37,424 nt of DNA from the NCBI GenBank assembly GCA_017634675.1, contig JAGBMX010000137.1, positions 122,118 through 159,541 of the forward strand, written 5' to 3'. The translations under genes and the position numbers were made by a program. The notes beneath the pieces were generated by a model. That model was not told the origin of the DNA and ran no database searches. It worked only from the letters and a program-made list of their open reading frames with translations. Shown here in pieces: positions 6,700-14,637 of this stretch (its first letter is position 1; each line of letters begins with the position of its first letter). Origin of the DNA: Selenomonadaceae bacterium. GTDB lineage: Bacteria; Bacillota; Negativicutes; Selenomonadales; Selenomonadaceae.

Positions 6700-8553
6700 A
6701 TGATAACAGGTAAAAGAAAATTTGACGAACTTCCTGCAAACGAGCAACTTTTTCTTAGCAATAAATACGGATTTCAGCCTAAAAGCAGCGGTTACTCAAA
6801 ATATGCAATTAATTATGTGAGAAGTTTGACTGATTCGGAAAAAATCCTCTTTCAAAAAGGTAGTTTTCTGACTCCGCATTTTCTGACTCAGAGTCTTTAT
6901 AAACTAAAAGGCAGTTTACAACCTATACGTTTTAACAGAATTATAAAAGACCATGTGGATAAATACGAATGGCTTCGCACAAATTATATCCAAATAGAGG
7001 ATTCGGCTGTAGCTGTTGTTTTTGACGATAGAAAGGATATACCTTCAGCCGTTTTCAGAAGTTTGGTGACTATGGATGAAGATGAAATCAATGCCTCTCT
7101 TCGCACCATAATGGAGGCGGATATGCGCGAGGGGTTTGATATTGAAAGAGGACATTTGATTCGTTTTTCAATATATAAAACCAATGAAGACGAATACGCC
7201 GTATTGGTTACTATGGCGCATCTTATCTACCCATATGTGAATTTGTCGGAGCTTTTTCACGAGGCGTTGGGTTTCTCTGTTGAAAAAAGACAGGAACAAT
7301 CCGTTCCGATTTCTTATAATATGGCTGACCCGCAGGTTAAATCGTATTGGGAAAAAATACTTGAATCCCTCCCGAACTTGCCGAAAATTCCTTACGTCAA
7401 ACAAAATGTTTTGCCCCAAAAACCTGCGAAAGTTTATCGAAAAAAATTATCGAGCGATTTGACCTCGGAGCTTCTTAGAATATCAAAATCAAACAGAATG
7501 CTCTTGATGGCGATAATTGAGTCTGCGTGGAGCATTTTGCTTGCAGAATACAACAACATAAAGGATATTTACTTTTCCGCTGTGTTGCCGGATAAAAAAG
7601 TCAATGCAAAAGTGCCAAGCGTAAGGATAATGCCTGTCAGGATAAAGATGGACACATCTCTTACGGTCGAGCAGTTTGTTATGAATTCCTTTCAGCAGCT
7701 TTTGGTATCTAAGCCTTATAGTTCTCTGCAAATTAACGAACTTAAGGAGATATCCGGTATTAGCGGCAAATTATTCAATCATTTTCTCAGCTTTTACGAT
7801 TTTATGGAGGAAGAAAAGGAATACTCAAGCGTCCAGGGTTCTGATAACGGAGAGTTGGTACTGAGAAATTCCTGGGATTCTGGTGGCTCTAATCTAGGAC
7901 TTTATTTCCAATATGAAAACGGCAGCATTACCCTTACTCTTATATATAATCCAAACACTTTTGCCAATTCGGAAGAATCCTTTTTAGTGGAACGTTTCTT
8001 TCAGGTAATTTTGCAGATGATGACGGACTATAATCTTCCAATGTCCATGTTCTTGGCAAGATTAGCGAAACGTTTTGAGGCGGAAGAAAATAAAGAAACC
8101 GATATTCCTAATCTTGCGCTTTATTTAAACTACGAGATTACGGGAATAGAAATTTTCAAAGGTCTGCTTCATGGAGAAGACATCACTTATATTCAGAGAA
8201 ATACTGCGCTGAAGACCTTCTTTGAAGGGGATAGAATCAGCGGAAAAGAATTGAAAGACAGCTTTGTGTTTGTATTAAAAGGTCGAATTGCGAGGAATGT
8301 GGATACGGGAGACGGCTGGTATGTCACTCTTGATATTTTAAAAGACAGGTCATTCTTAAATGCAACTTCCTTTTTGGAAAAGCCGAGGCTACCTATTTCT
8401 CTTGAAGTTTTAACCGACGAGGCGCAGATTATTTTCATAAAAAAAGAGGCGGTTGAGAAAATTGCCCAGAAAGATTATAATTTATGTAAAAGCATAATAA
8501 CGTATGCTCTGGGCGAAATGGAAAAATATCAATATCTTTGGATTCAATCATGA
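6700..8553 (+). CDS. Degenerate condensation-domain protein fused to a cNMP-binding-like domain
   Basis: This 617-aa protein has a rare architecture. Residues about 55-470 resemble the NRPS condensation/acyltransferase fold: a start like SLTDSEKILFQKGSFLTPH, a FDIERGHLIRFSIYK strand typical of C domains, and the position of the HHxxxDG active site at 173-179. That site reads AHLIYPY, keeping one His but losing the first His, Asp and Gly, so peptide-bond chemistry is unlikely. Residues about 495-610 resemble a Crp-type cyclic-nucleotide-binding beta-roll (FVFVLKGRIARN, then a FLNATSFLEKPRL segment) without a helix-turn-helix and without the usual phosphate-binding Arg. No adenylation or carrier domain is visible nearby. 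It heads the STAS/ABC/GT41 block. A role as a sensor or scaffold is inference. Confidence 0.7.
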   Translation: MITGKRKFDELPANEQLFLSNKYGFQPKSSGYSKYAINYVRSLTDSEKILFQKGSFLTPHFLTQSLYKLKGSLQPIRFNRIIKDHVDKYEWLRTNYIQIEDSAVAVVFDDRKDIPSAVFRSLVTMDEDEINASLRTIMEADMREGFDIERGHLIRFSIYKTNEDEYAVLVTMAHLIYPYVNLSELFHEALGFSVEKRQEQSVPISYNMADPQVKSYWEKILESLPNLPKIPYVKQNVLPQKPAKVYRKKLSSDLTSELLRISKSNRMLLMAIIESAWSILLAEYNNIKDIYFSAVLPDKKVNAKVPSVRIMPVRIKMDTSLTVEQFVMNSFQQLLVSKPYSSLQINELKEISGISGKLFNHFLSFYDFMEEEKEYSSVQGSDNGELVLRNSWDSGGSNLGLYFQYENGSITLTLIYNPNTFANSEESFLVERFFQVILQMMTDYNLPMSMFLARLAKRFEAEENKETDIPNLALYLNYEITGIEIFKGLLHGEDITYIQRNTALKTFFEGDRISGKELKDSFVFVLKGRIARNVDTGDGWYVTLDILKDRSFLNATSFLEKPRLPISLEVLTDEAQIIFIKKEAVEKIAQKDYNLCKSIITYALGEMEKYQYLWIQS

Positions 8554-8568
8554 TAAAGGAGAATTTTT

Positions 8569-8868
8569 ATGGAAATTACAAAAGAACAAACAGGAACAAA
8601 TTTAGTGATTTTTTTGGAAGGTCGTTTGGACGCAACCAGCGCTCCGCAGCTTGACAAGGAAATCAGTTCGTCTCTTGACGGCGTGACGGATTTGGTGTTC
8701 GATTTTGCAAAACTATCTTATATCGCTTCAGCCGGTTTAAGGAGTTTGTTGGTTGCGCAAAAACGTATGAAGAAACAGGGAAGCATGAAGCTTATCCACG
8801 TAAGTAAGGACGTATGCGACGTTTTGGAAATGACGGGCTTTATTGATTTTCTTTCAATAGAAAATTGA
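8569..8868 (+). CDS. STAS-domain anti-sigma-factor-antagonist-like protein
   Basis: This 99-aa single STAS domain belongs to the SpoIIAA/RsbV type. The strand pattern NLVIFLEGRLDATSAP at the N-terminus and YIASAGLRSLLVAQKRM match the family. Ser54 aligns with the serine that an anti-sigma kinase phosphorylates in partner-switching systems. The ATG has a good AAAGGAG site and begins 15 bases after the preceding gene, so the two are co-transcribed. No cognate kinase, phosphatase or sigma factor is in the window, so its partner must be elsewhere, or it may act on the fused upstream protein or the transporter. A perfect hairpin follows at once. Confidence 0.9.
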   Translation: MEITKEQTGTNLVIFLEGRLDATSAPQLDKEISSSLDGVTDLVFDFAKLSYIASAGLRSLLVAQKRMKKQGSMKLIHVSKDVCDVLEMTGFIDFLSIEN

Positions 8869-8869
8869 C

Positions 8870-8906
8870 GTTAAAAATCCCTTCGCTTTGCGAAGGGATT
8901 TTTAAC
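8870..8906 (+). terminator. Perfect 17-bp hairpin between the STAS and ABC transporter genes
   Basis: Two 17-base arms (8870-8886 and 8890-8906) are perfectly complementary with a TTT loop. The 3' arm contains ATTTTT but then AAC, so it could end transcription in either direction or only reduce readthrough. It begins two bases after the STAS stop codon and lies inside the apparent gene block. It probably lowers expression of the transporter and glycosyltransferase relative to the first two genes. Confidence 0.8.
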
Positions 8907-8933
8907 GATTAAAACAACCGAATGGAGAATAAT

Positions 8934-10643
8934 ATGAAACTTGGTTTTTTAAAAGCTACATGGTATCTTTTTAAGGGGTATTGGGGTTCGGAGGAAAAGT
9001 GGAAAGCCAGAGGACTTTTGGCGGCTGTTATCGCATTGAACTTAGCTTCTGTGTATTTGCTTGTTGAAATTAATACATGGTACAACGAATTTTACAATGC
9101 TCTGCAAAATTACGAAGAAGGGCTTTTTTGGCCTTTGGTGGGAAAATTTACGGCGCTCGCTTTCATTTATATTTTTATAGCCGTTTACGCTATATATTTA
9201 TGTCAGATGTTGCAATTAAAATGGCGTACTTGGATGACCGACCGTTATTTGAAGGATTGGCTTAAAGATAACGTCTATTATAGATTGCAGGTGCTAAGAA
9301 GCGATACGGATAACCCGGATCAGCGTATTTCCGAGGATATAAACCAGTTTGTAAGTCTTACCCTATCCCTTATGATAGGGTTTATAAAACAGTTGACAAC
9401 TCTTGCGGCATTTAGTGTAGTGCTGTGGAATCTTTCAGGGATTTTTACGCTGCCCGTGGGAAGCTACGAATTCCAAATTCACGGTTATATGTTCTGGTTC
9501 TCTCTCGCTTATTCAATTATAGGCACGTATTTCGTGCATATCGTGGGTAGAAAACTTATAGCGCTCAATTTTGACCAACAGAAATATGAGGCAGATTTCC
9601 GTTTCAGCATGATGAGAGTGAGGGAAAACAGCGAAAGCATTGCGTTTTACGGCGGTGAAAATTCAGAATTCGGGATATTTAAGGAACGCTTTTCAAATGT
9701 AATATCCAATTTTTGGCAACTTATGAAAAAAACGAAATTGTTGAATTTCTATGTCAACGGTTACGCTCAACTTGCAGTTATTGTGCCGCTGATTTTGGCG
9801 TCGCCCCAGTATTTTTCGGGGGCTATGACCTTAGGTGGGCTTATGCAGACCATTTCCGCATTCGGTAGGGTTCAGGACGCTCTTTCATACTTCGTTGACT
9901 CATATAATACCATCGCCCAACTTGTCGCCGTTGTACAGCGTCTTTTTGGCTTTAAAGAGCATATAACGGAAGTTTCGGATATTGAAAAGAATATAGTCGA
10001 AAACGAGAACACGACGGGTAATTTGGAAATTGTAAATTTAAACGTAAAACTTCCCAATGACAAGGTGTTGCTTAAAAATTGCAATTTGACTTTAAAAGAG
10101 GGGCAAAGGATTTTGGTAATAGGAAAATCCGGCGCAGGCAAGAGTACTTTTTTAAGGATGTTAGCTGGAATTTGGCCGTACGGTGACGGCGAGATTATTC
10201 ACCCGGCAAGTGAAAGTTTGATGTTTTTACCTCAAAAGCCGTATTTACCGCTTGGCAGCTTAAAACGGGCAATTTGCTATCCAAACGTCGATGAAAATAT
10301 ACCTAACGCTGAAGAACTTTTGGATATGGTAAAACTTTCGGATTTAAAGAATTCCTTAGATAAAACGGAAGATTGGAGCCGAATCCTCTCCTTAGGAGAG
10401 CAACAGAGATTAGCGTTTTTGAGGGCGCTTGTAGCAAAACCCAAGTGGCTATTTTTGGATGAGGCAACTTCAGCTTTAGACGAGCCGTTAGAACGTGAAA
10501 TGTACGAACTTTTGAGAAAAGAACTGCCCAAAACCGGAATAATCAGCGTTGGGCATAGAAGCACATTAAGAGAAGTACACGATGTAGAGCTGCGGTTGAC
10601 AGGAGATGGAGCTTACGAAGAAGCGGAGATTGAACGACGATGA
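8934..10643 (+). CDS. SbmA/BacA/YddA-type ABC transporter (fused permease-ATPase)
   Basis: This fused exporter half-molecule of 569 aa starts at ATG 8934; the earlier ATG at 8922 overlaps the GGAG ribosome site. The membrane part (about 1-330) has five or six hydrophobic segments and the family-typical EINTWYNEFYNALQNYE after the first helix, characteristic of the ABC_membrane_2/SbmA-BacA group linked to peptide or cobalamin-like transport. The ATPase part has Walker A GKSGAGKST, a divergent signature LSLGEQQR instead of LSGGQ, Walker B WLFLDEATSALDE and the switch His in SVGHRS. Its stop overlaps the next gene as ATGA. The substrate is unknown; peptides or modified peptides are the family precedent. 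Confidence 0.9.
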   Translation: MKLGFLKATWYLFKGYWGSEEKWKARGLLAAVIALNLASVYLLVEINTWYNEFYNALQNYEEGLFWPLVGKFTALAFIYIFIAVYAIYLCQMLQLKWRTWMTDRYLKDWLKDNVYYRLQVLRSDTDNPDQRISEDINQFVSLTLSLMIGFIKQLTTLAAFSVVLWNLSGIFTLPVGSYEFQIHGYMFWFSLAYSIIGTYFVHIVGRKLIALNFDQQKYEADFRFSMMRVRENSESIAFYGGENSEFGIFKERFSNVISNFWQLMKKTKLLNFYVNGYAQLAVIVPLILASPQYFSGAMTLGGLMQTISAFGRVQDALSYFVDSYNTIAQLVAVVQRLFGFKEHITEVSDIEKNIVENENTTGNLEIVNLNVKLPNDKVLLKNCNLTLKEGQRILVIGKSGAGKSTFLRMLAGIWPYGDGEIIHPASESLMFLPQKPYLPLGSLKRAICYPNVDENIPNAEELLDMVKLSDLKNSLDKTEDWSRILSLGEQQRLAFLRALVAKPKWLFLDEATSALDEPLEREMYELLRKELPKTGIISVGHRSTLREVHDVELRLTGDGAYEEAEIERR

Positions 10644-12277
10644 CTAAATCTGACTGGCTCGAAAACTACGAAACCTCTAAGGCTTTATGGGAAAATGGAC
10701 GCTACGACGAGGCAAAAAATGAGCTTGAAAGCTTTTGGGATAAAACAGGCGCAAAAACTTTGCCTCAAATGACGCTTTACGCCTATATTCTCCGTTCTAA
10801 GAAGTTGTATATATCTGAAATCAAGCATATTGAAGAAACGTTAGAGCTTTTTAAAGGGTCTGATGAAAAGCGTTTTTTGGCGATTTTGTATAGTCTTTTG
10901 GGGGAAGCCTATCAAAGAATTGGAAAAACTATCGAGGCGGCGAAAATTTTTCTAATTGCCGCCGAAATAGAGCCGAACGCAGAAAAAAAATTTGCAGAAA
11001 TCAGCAACGCTATTTTTGCAAGAGGGGCTTCGGATTTTTCTCCCGAAGAAATGGAAGTTTTCTATAAAAAATATCGCGATACTTGGAAATGTTATATTTC
11101 TTTAAAAACCCCTTCGCCGCCTTCGGTAACGGAGGGGTTTGCCTTTTCTGAAAGTGGAAGTGCCCAAAGTGCTGAGGGGATTAAAAAAATCCGCGTCGGC
11201 TATATGTCGCCTGATTTACACGCTCACCCGGTTGCAGATTTTTCCGCCTCCTTGTTTTTTGATTATGACAGAGAAAAATTTGAAATCTATGTTTACGATT
11301 TGGGGAGCGTAGAAGATGAAGTTACACAAGCGTTAAAACAGGGTATCAACGTATGGCGCAATGTGTATGGGTTATCGTTTGATAAAATTGCGCAAATAAT
11401 AAAGACTGACGAAATTGACATTTTGGTGGATTTGTCAGGTCACACGGCAAAAAACGCTTTGCCTGTTTTTATGCACCGAGCTGCTCCTATACAATTATCG
11501 GGAATAGGTTACGTGTTAAGTACGGGGCTTTATGAAACAGACGGATTTTTAACCGATATACACGCCTCGTCCGAAGAAAAATCCGAGTATTTTGTCGAAA
11601 AGCTTATAAGACTTCCTCATACGCATTTCTGCTATACCCCGTTCGCAACATTTCCCGCAGTAAAAAATTCTCCTTGTATAAAAAATAATTATATAACTTT
11701 CGGCTCCTTCAATAACTTTTCAAAAGTTACGGACGAATGTTTGATATTGTGGAATAAAATTTTAAAAAACAACAAAAATTTTAAGCTCATATTAAAACAT
11801 TCTCTGTTTGACAGCAAGGAAGGGTTGGAGTACACAAAGAACAGAATTAATTCCTTGGGGATTTCGACGGAGCGGATTGAATTCAGGGGTTTTAGCGAGA
11901 ATTATCTTGAGGAGTACAACGACGTTGACATAGCATTGGACACATTCCCCTATACAGGAGGCGCAACTTCTCTTGAAGCTTTGATGATGGGGGTTCCGCT
12001 GGTCACTCTTTGCGGGGTTCGTCATGGTTCTCGCTTTGGCGTAAGTTTTTTGGAAAATCTGGATTTAAATGAGCTAATAGCAAAAGATAAAAATTCCTAT
12101 GTAGAAATTGCTTCTTACATTGCAAGCGACAAAGAGTTGCTCTTAGCTTTAAGGCAAAATCTTCGGCAGATGATGTTAAATTCGCCGCTGATGGATAGAA
12201 AAAGCTACATGAAGGATATTGAGAGGATTTTTCAATATAGCTACGAATCCAAAATATGCTCAAAGTTGCCTTTGTAG
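10640..12277 (+). CDS. TPR-containing GT41 glycosyltransferase (OGT/SPINDLY-like)
   Basis: The 545-aa protein has helical TPR-like repeats (about 10-150), a short linker (157-182) and a GT41 catalytic region (183-540). GT41 marks are RVGYMSPDLHAHPVADF with His194/His196, ILVDLSGHT, FGSFNNFSKVTDE (UDP-sugar site), and DTFPYTGGATSLEALMMGVP. Such enzymes attach GlcNAc or other sugars to Ser/Thr or Asn of proteins in the cytoplasm. Start and stop of neighbours overlap (ATGA) with the ABC exporter, so synthesis is coupled. Flagellin encoded 4 kb away is a plausible target. The linker is encoded by a repeat-like insertion. The 3' end overlaps convergent recG by 37 bases. Confidence 0.88.
   Translation: MTKSDWLENYETSKALWENGRYDEAKNELESFWDKTGAKTLPQMTLYAYILRSKKLYISEIKHIEETLELFKGSDEKRFLAILYSLLGEAYQRIGKTIEAAKIFLIAAEIEPNAEKKFAEISNAIFARGASDFSPEEMEVFYKKYRDTWKCYISLKTPSPPSVTEGFAFSESGSAQSAEGIKKIRVGYMSPDLHAHPVADFSASLFFDYDREKFEIYVYDLGSVEDEVTQALKQGINVWRNVYGLSFDKIAQIIKTDEIDILVDLSGHTAKNALPVFMHRAAPIQLSGIGYVLSTGLYETDGFLTDIHASSEEKSEYFVEKLIRLPHTHFCYTPFATFPAVKNSPCIKNNYITFGSFNNFSKVTDECLILWNKILKNNKNFKLILKHSLFDSKEGLEYTKNRINSLGISTERIEFRGFSENYLEEYNDVDIALDTFPYTGGATSLEALMMGVPLVTLCGVRHGSRFGVSFLENLDLNELIAKDKNSYVEIASYIASDKELLLALRQNLRQMMLNSPLMDRKSYMKDIERIFQYSYESKICSKLPL
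11106..11183 (+). repeat. Repeat-like element inserted in-frame in the GT41 gene
   Basis: The DNA for residues about 157-182 has features of an intergenic palindromic repeat. AAACCCCT (11106-11113) pairs with AGGGGTTT (11133-11140), and a second half around AAAGTGGAAGTGCCC with AAAGTGCTGAGGGG looks like the element at 1553-1600. It is rich in Ser/Pro/Gly/Ala codons, unlike the flanking domains, and keeps the reading frame. It replaces nothing conserved. Confidence 0.5.
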
Positions 12278-14295
12278 GTAACGGATAGCAAACGCAGCGC
12301 ATTTTTGAAATCCTCGTTGTTTTCGGCGGCAATAAGGGCGGCTTCCCTTGCCATTAAAAGCAAATCCGCGTCTTCTAAGGCGTTGGCGATTTTTAAATCG
12401 CCCAACCCGTGTTGGAATTTGCCGAAAAATTCCCCGGGACCTCTTAGTTTTAAATCCTCCTCCGCGAGTTTAAACCCATCCGTAATATTTACCATTGTCT
12501 GCAAGCGGACTTTCGACGCTTCGCTGTTCATAGTCGCAACCATGATGCAATACGAATCGTATTCGCCGCGACCTATGCGGCCTCTTAGCTGATGAAGCTG
12601 CGACAAACCGAAGCGCTCGGCGTGTTCTATTACCATTACGCTTGCATTGGGGACGTTTACACCGACTTCTATAACCGTCGTAGCCACAAGCAGTTTGGTC
12701 TTACCAAGATGAAAATTCTCCATTACGTCTTCTTTATCCTTATCCTTCATTCGACCGTGAATAAGAGCGCAGGGAATATCTTTGAAAATACCGCCCTTTA
12801 GTTCTTCATAAATTTCCTCCGCGGAAGGAAGGTCAAGAGTCTCGCTCTCCTCAACGAGCGGACAGACGACGTAAGCCTGCCTGCCCTTTTCGATTTCGTC
12901 CTTGACGAATTTATATATAAGACTTCTCCTATCCGGAGAGCGAAGAAAAGTCCGCACTGGTTTTCGTCCCGGCGGAAGTTCTTGTATAAGAGACACATCC
13001 AAATCCCCGTAAACGGTCAGCGTCATTGTGCGTGGAATTGGAGTCGCCGTCATAACCAAAACGTCCGGCGTAACGCCGTTTGTTTTTTCAAGGGCGGCGC
13101 GTTGAGATATGCCGAAACGGTGCTGCTCGTCGGTTATGACAAGTCCCAATCGTGAAAATTTCACTTTATCCTCTATAAGAGCGTGGGTGCCTATTACTAT
13201 ATCGACTTGATGAGTACGGATTTTCTCATACATCTCATCATGTTCCTTTTTCGTCAATTTACCGGTTAAAAGCCCGATTCTGATACCGAAAGGTTCAAGC
13301 TGTTCCTTAAAAGAAGCGTAATGTTGCTGAGCCAAAATGCCTGTCGGCGCCATAAGCGCGCCCTGATAATCGTTCTCTACGGTCTTTACGAGAGCAAGCA
13401 TGGCGACAACCGTTTTTCCCGAACCAACATCGCCCTGTACAAGTCTCCGCATGGAGATGTCTTTTTCCATATCAAGAGCGATACTTTTAAACGCCCGTTT
13501 TTGGTCGTTGGTAAGAGCAAAGGGAATGGAAGCGTAAACCTTTTCCAATAGTTTGCCGTTTGCAAGATGTTTAACGCCTTGCACGTTGGATTGGCTCTGC
13601 TTTTTCATCGCCACCAATCCGCACTGTATAAGGTAAAGCTCTTCAAAGGCAAGTCGTCTACGAGCAAGAGCGACATCTTTCATGGTTTGCGGAAAATGCA
13701 CGCGGTAAAAAGCCTCGCTTCTTTCCATAAGACCGTATTTTTTGCCTAAATCTCTCGGCAAAATATCTTCAATCGTCGCCCGTATGCCTCTGTTAAAAAC
13801 TTCCTCAATCATAGAGCGAATCTGTTTTTGCGTAAGATTTCCCGTAACCCTGTAAATAGGAATTATCCCCTTAGGCGAAGCATCGCCCAAAACCTCGAAA
13901 GAAGGCGCGCTCATAGCAAGCGCTCCCATGCCCCCGTAAGCGTATTCTATTTCGCCTGTTAGAAGCACACGCTTTTTCCCATAAAGGGTTTTCTTTATAT
14001 AAGCGTTGTTGAACCAAGTAACTACCATATAACCGGTTCCGTCCGCAACGGTAGCCTTTATAAGTCTCATTCCCCTTTTGGAAAAAGTTTCGTTTATCGA
14101 CATGACGGAGACGATAACGCAAGCCCTCTCCCCCGCCCTAAGTGCAGATATCTTGCTTATCTTGCTCCTATCTTCATAATTTCTCGGATAATAAGTGATA
14201 AGGTCATAAACCGTAATAAGCCCCATATATTCCAAAATTTCCCGCCGCTTAGACCCTACGCCCCTCAAACAATCCAAAGTGTCTGTAAGTTCCAT
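12241..14295 (-). CDS. recG: ATP-dependent DNA helicase RecG
   Basis: RecG is a superfamily 2 helicase that reverses stalled forks and branch-migrates recombination intermediates. The 684-aa protein has the N-terminal wedge/OB domain (about 50-150), Walker A GDVGSGKTVVAMLA, a DEQH box (VITDEQHRFGISQR), the motif III segment VMTATPIPRT, and motifs V/VI including HQLRGRIGRGE. The C-terminal RecG element GPGEFFGKFQHGL is present. ATG 14295 follows AGGAGAAAACC. Length is normal for the family. Its 3' end overlaps the GT41 gene by 37 bases on the other strand. Confidence 0.98.
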   Translation of the reverse strand: MELTDTLDCLRGVGSKRREILEYMGLITVYDLITYYPRNYEDRSKISKISALRAGERACVIVSVMSINETFSKRGMRLIKATVADGTGYMVVTWFNNAYIKKTLYGKKRVLLTGEIEYAYGGMGALAMSAPSFEVLGDASPKGIIPIYRVTGNLTQKQIRSMIEEVFNRGIRATIEDILPRDLGKKYGLMERSEAFYRVHFPQTMKDVALARRRLAFEELYLIQCGLVAMKKQSQSNVQGVKHLANGKLLEKVYASIPFALTNDQKRAFKSIALDMEKDISMRRLVQGDVGSGKTVVAMLALVKTVENDYQGALMAPTGILAQQHYASFKEQLEPFGIRIGLLTGKLTKKEHDEMYEKIRTHQVDIVIGTHALIEDKVKFSRLGLVITDEQHRFGISQRAALEKTNGVTPDVLVMTATPIPRTMTLTVYGDLDVSLIQELPPGRKPVRTFLRSPDRRSLIYKFVKDEIEKGRQAYVVCPLVEESETLDLPSAEEIYEELKGGIFKDIPCALIHGRMKDKDKEDVMENFHLGKTKLLVATTVIEVGVNVPNASVMVIEHAERFGLSQLHQLRGRIGRGEYDSYCIMVATMNSEASKVRLQTMVNITDGFKLAEEDLKLRGPGEFFGKFQHGLGDLKIANALEDADLLLMAREAALIAAENNEDFKNALRLLSVTYKGNFEHILDS

Positions 14296-14311
14296 GGTTT
14301 TCTCCTAAATT

Positions 14312-14391
14312 GTTAGTTCCTTCTTTCTTTCTCTCTCTTTTTTGTAAAAAAGTGAGAAAAAGAAAGAAGCAAAGAAAGAGAGAGAAAAAAC
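14312..14391. repeat. Polypurine/polypyrimidine imperfect hairpin
   Basis: A pyrimidine tract (CTTTCTTTCTCTCTC) is followed, after a short spacer with GTAAAAAAGTGAG, by a nearly complementary purine tract (AAAGAAAGAGAGAG). The same style of sequence, with a GTGA..AAGCAAGAAAAAG core, appears at 33737-33801, so this may be another small dispersed element, or a terminator-like structure. Confidence 0.5.
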
Positions 14392-14457
14392 TTTAATAAT
14401 TTGGTTTCGTTTACATTACAAGTTTACCACTACAATGAAACTTTTCGCCAAATTTGT

Positions 14458-14495
14458 AAAATTTCCTTTAATATGAAATTTTAAAAGGAAATTTT
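14458..14495. promoter_or_regulatory. 12-bp inverted repeat upstream of fabK
   Basis: AAAATTTCCTTT and AAAGGAAATTTT are perfect inverted copies with a 14-base AT-rich spacer. It could be an operator for a fatty-acid regulator or a hairpin. No known operator consensus is claimed. Confidence 0.4.
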
Positions 14496-14545
14496 ATACT
14501 TTTTGCAGAATATAAAGTGTTATACACAAAAATAAAAAATAACCG

Positions 14546-14616
14546 TGGGCCAGAGGGCAAATGCCCTTTGGCGGGGTCAAGGGGCGGCGCCCCTTGTGGG
14601 TTTGGGCGAAGCTCAA
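14546..14616. repeat. GC-rich dispersed repeat, three mini-hairpins (copy 2)
   Basis: This is the inverted-orientation relative of the block at 1408-1480. Its hairpins are AGGGCA-AAT-GCCCT, AAGGGGC-GGC-GCCCCTT and GGGC-GAA-GCTC in the same order. It ends about eight bases before the fabK Shine-Dalgarno, so it would be part of the fabK leader RNA and could affect its stability or translation. Confidence 0.8.
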
Positions 14617-14637
14617 CAAAAAATGGAGGTTAATTAT

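Larger units (their letters stand above)
14296..14637. other. Intergenic region between recG and fabK
   Basis: This 340-base spacer holds no gene. From recG outward it contains a long polypyrimidine/polypurine imperfect inverted repeat (about 14310-14391), an AT-rich stretch with a 12-bp inverted repeat AAAATTTCCTTT...AAAGGAAATTTT (14458-14469 / 14484-14495), and the GC-rich dispersed repeat (14546-14616) placed just before the fabK ribosome site. No convincing sigma-A promoter pair could be picked, although AT-rich candidates exist near 14490-14520. Confidence 0.7.

Noticed and set aside
6700-8553. Functional NRPS module
   Set aside because: The condensation active site is degenerate and no adenylation or carrier domain lies in or near the gene.
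14545-14637. Longer start for fabK at 14545
   Set aside because: It would translate through the dispersed repeat; ATG 14638 has a strong ribosome site and matches the FabK N-terminus.
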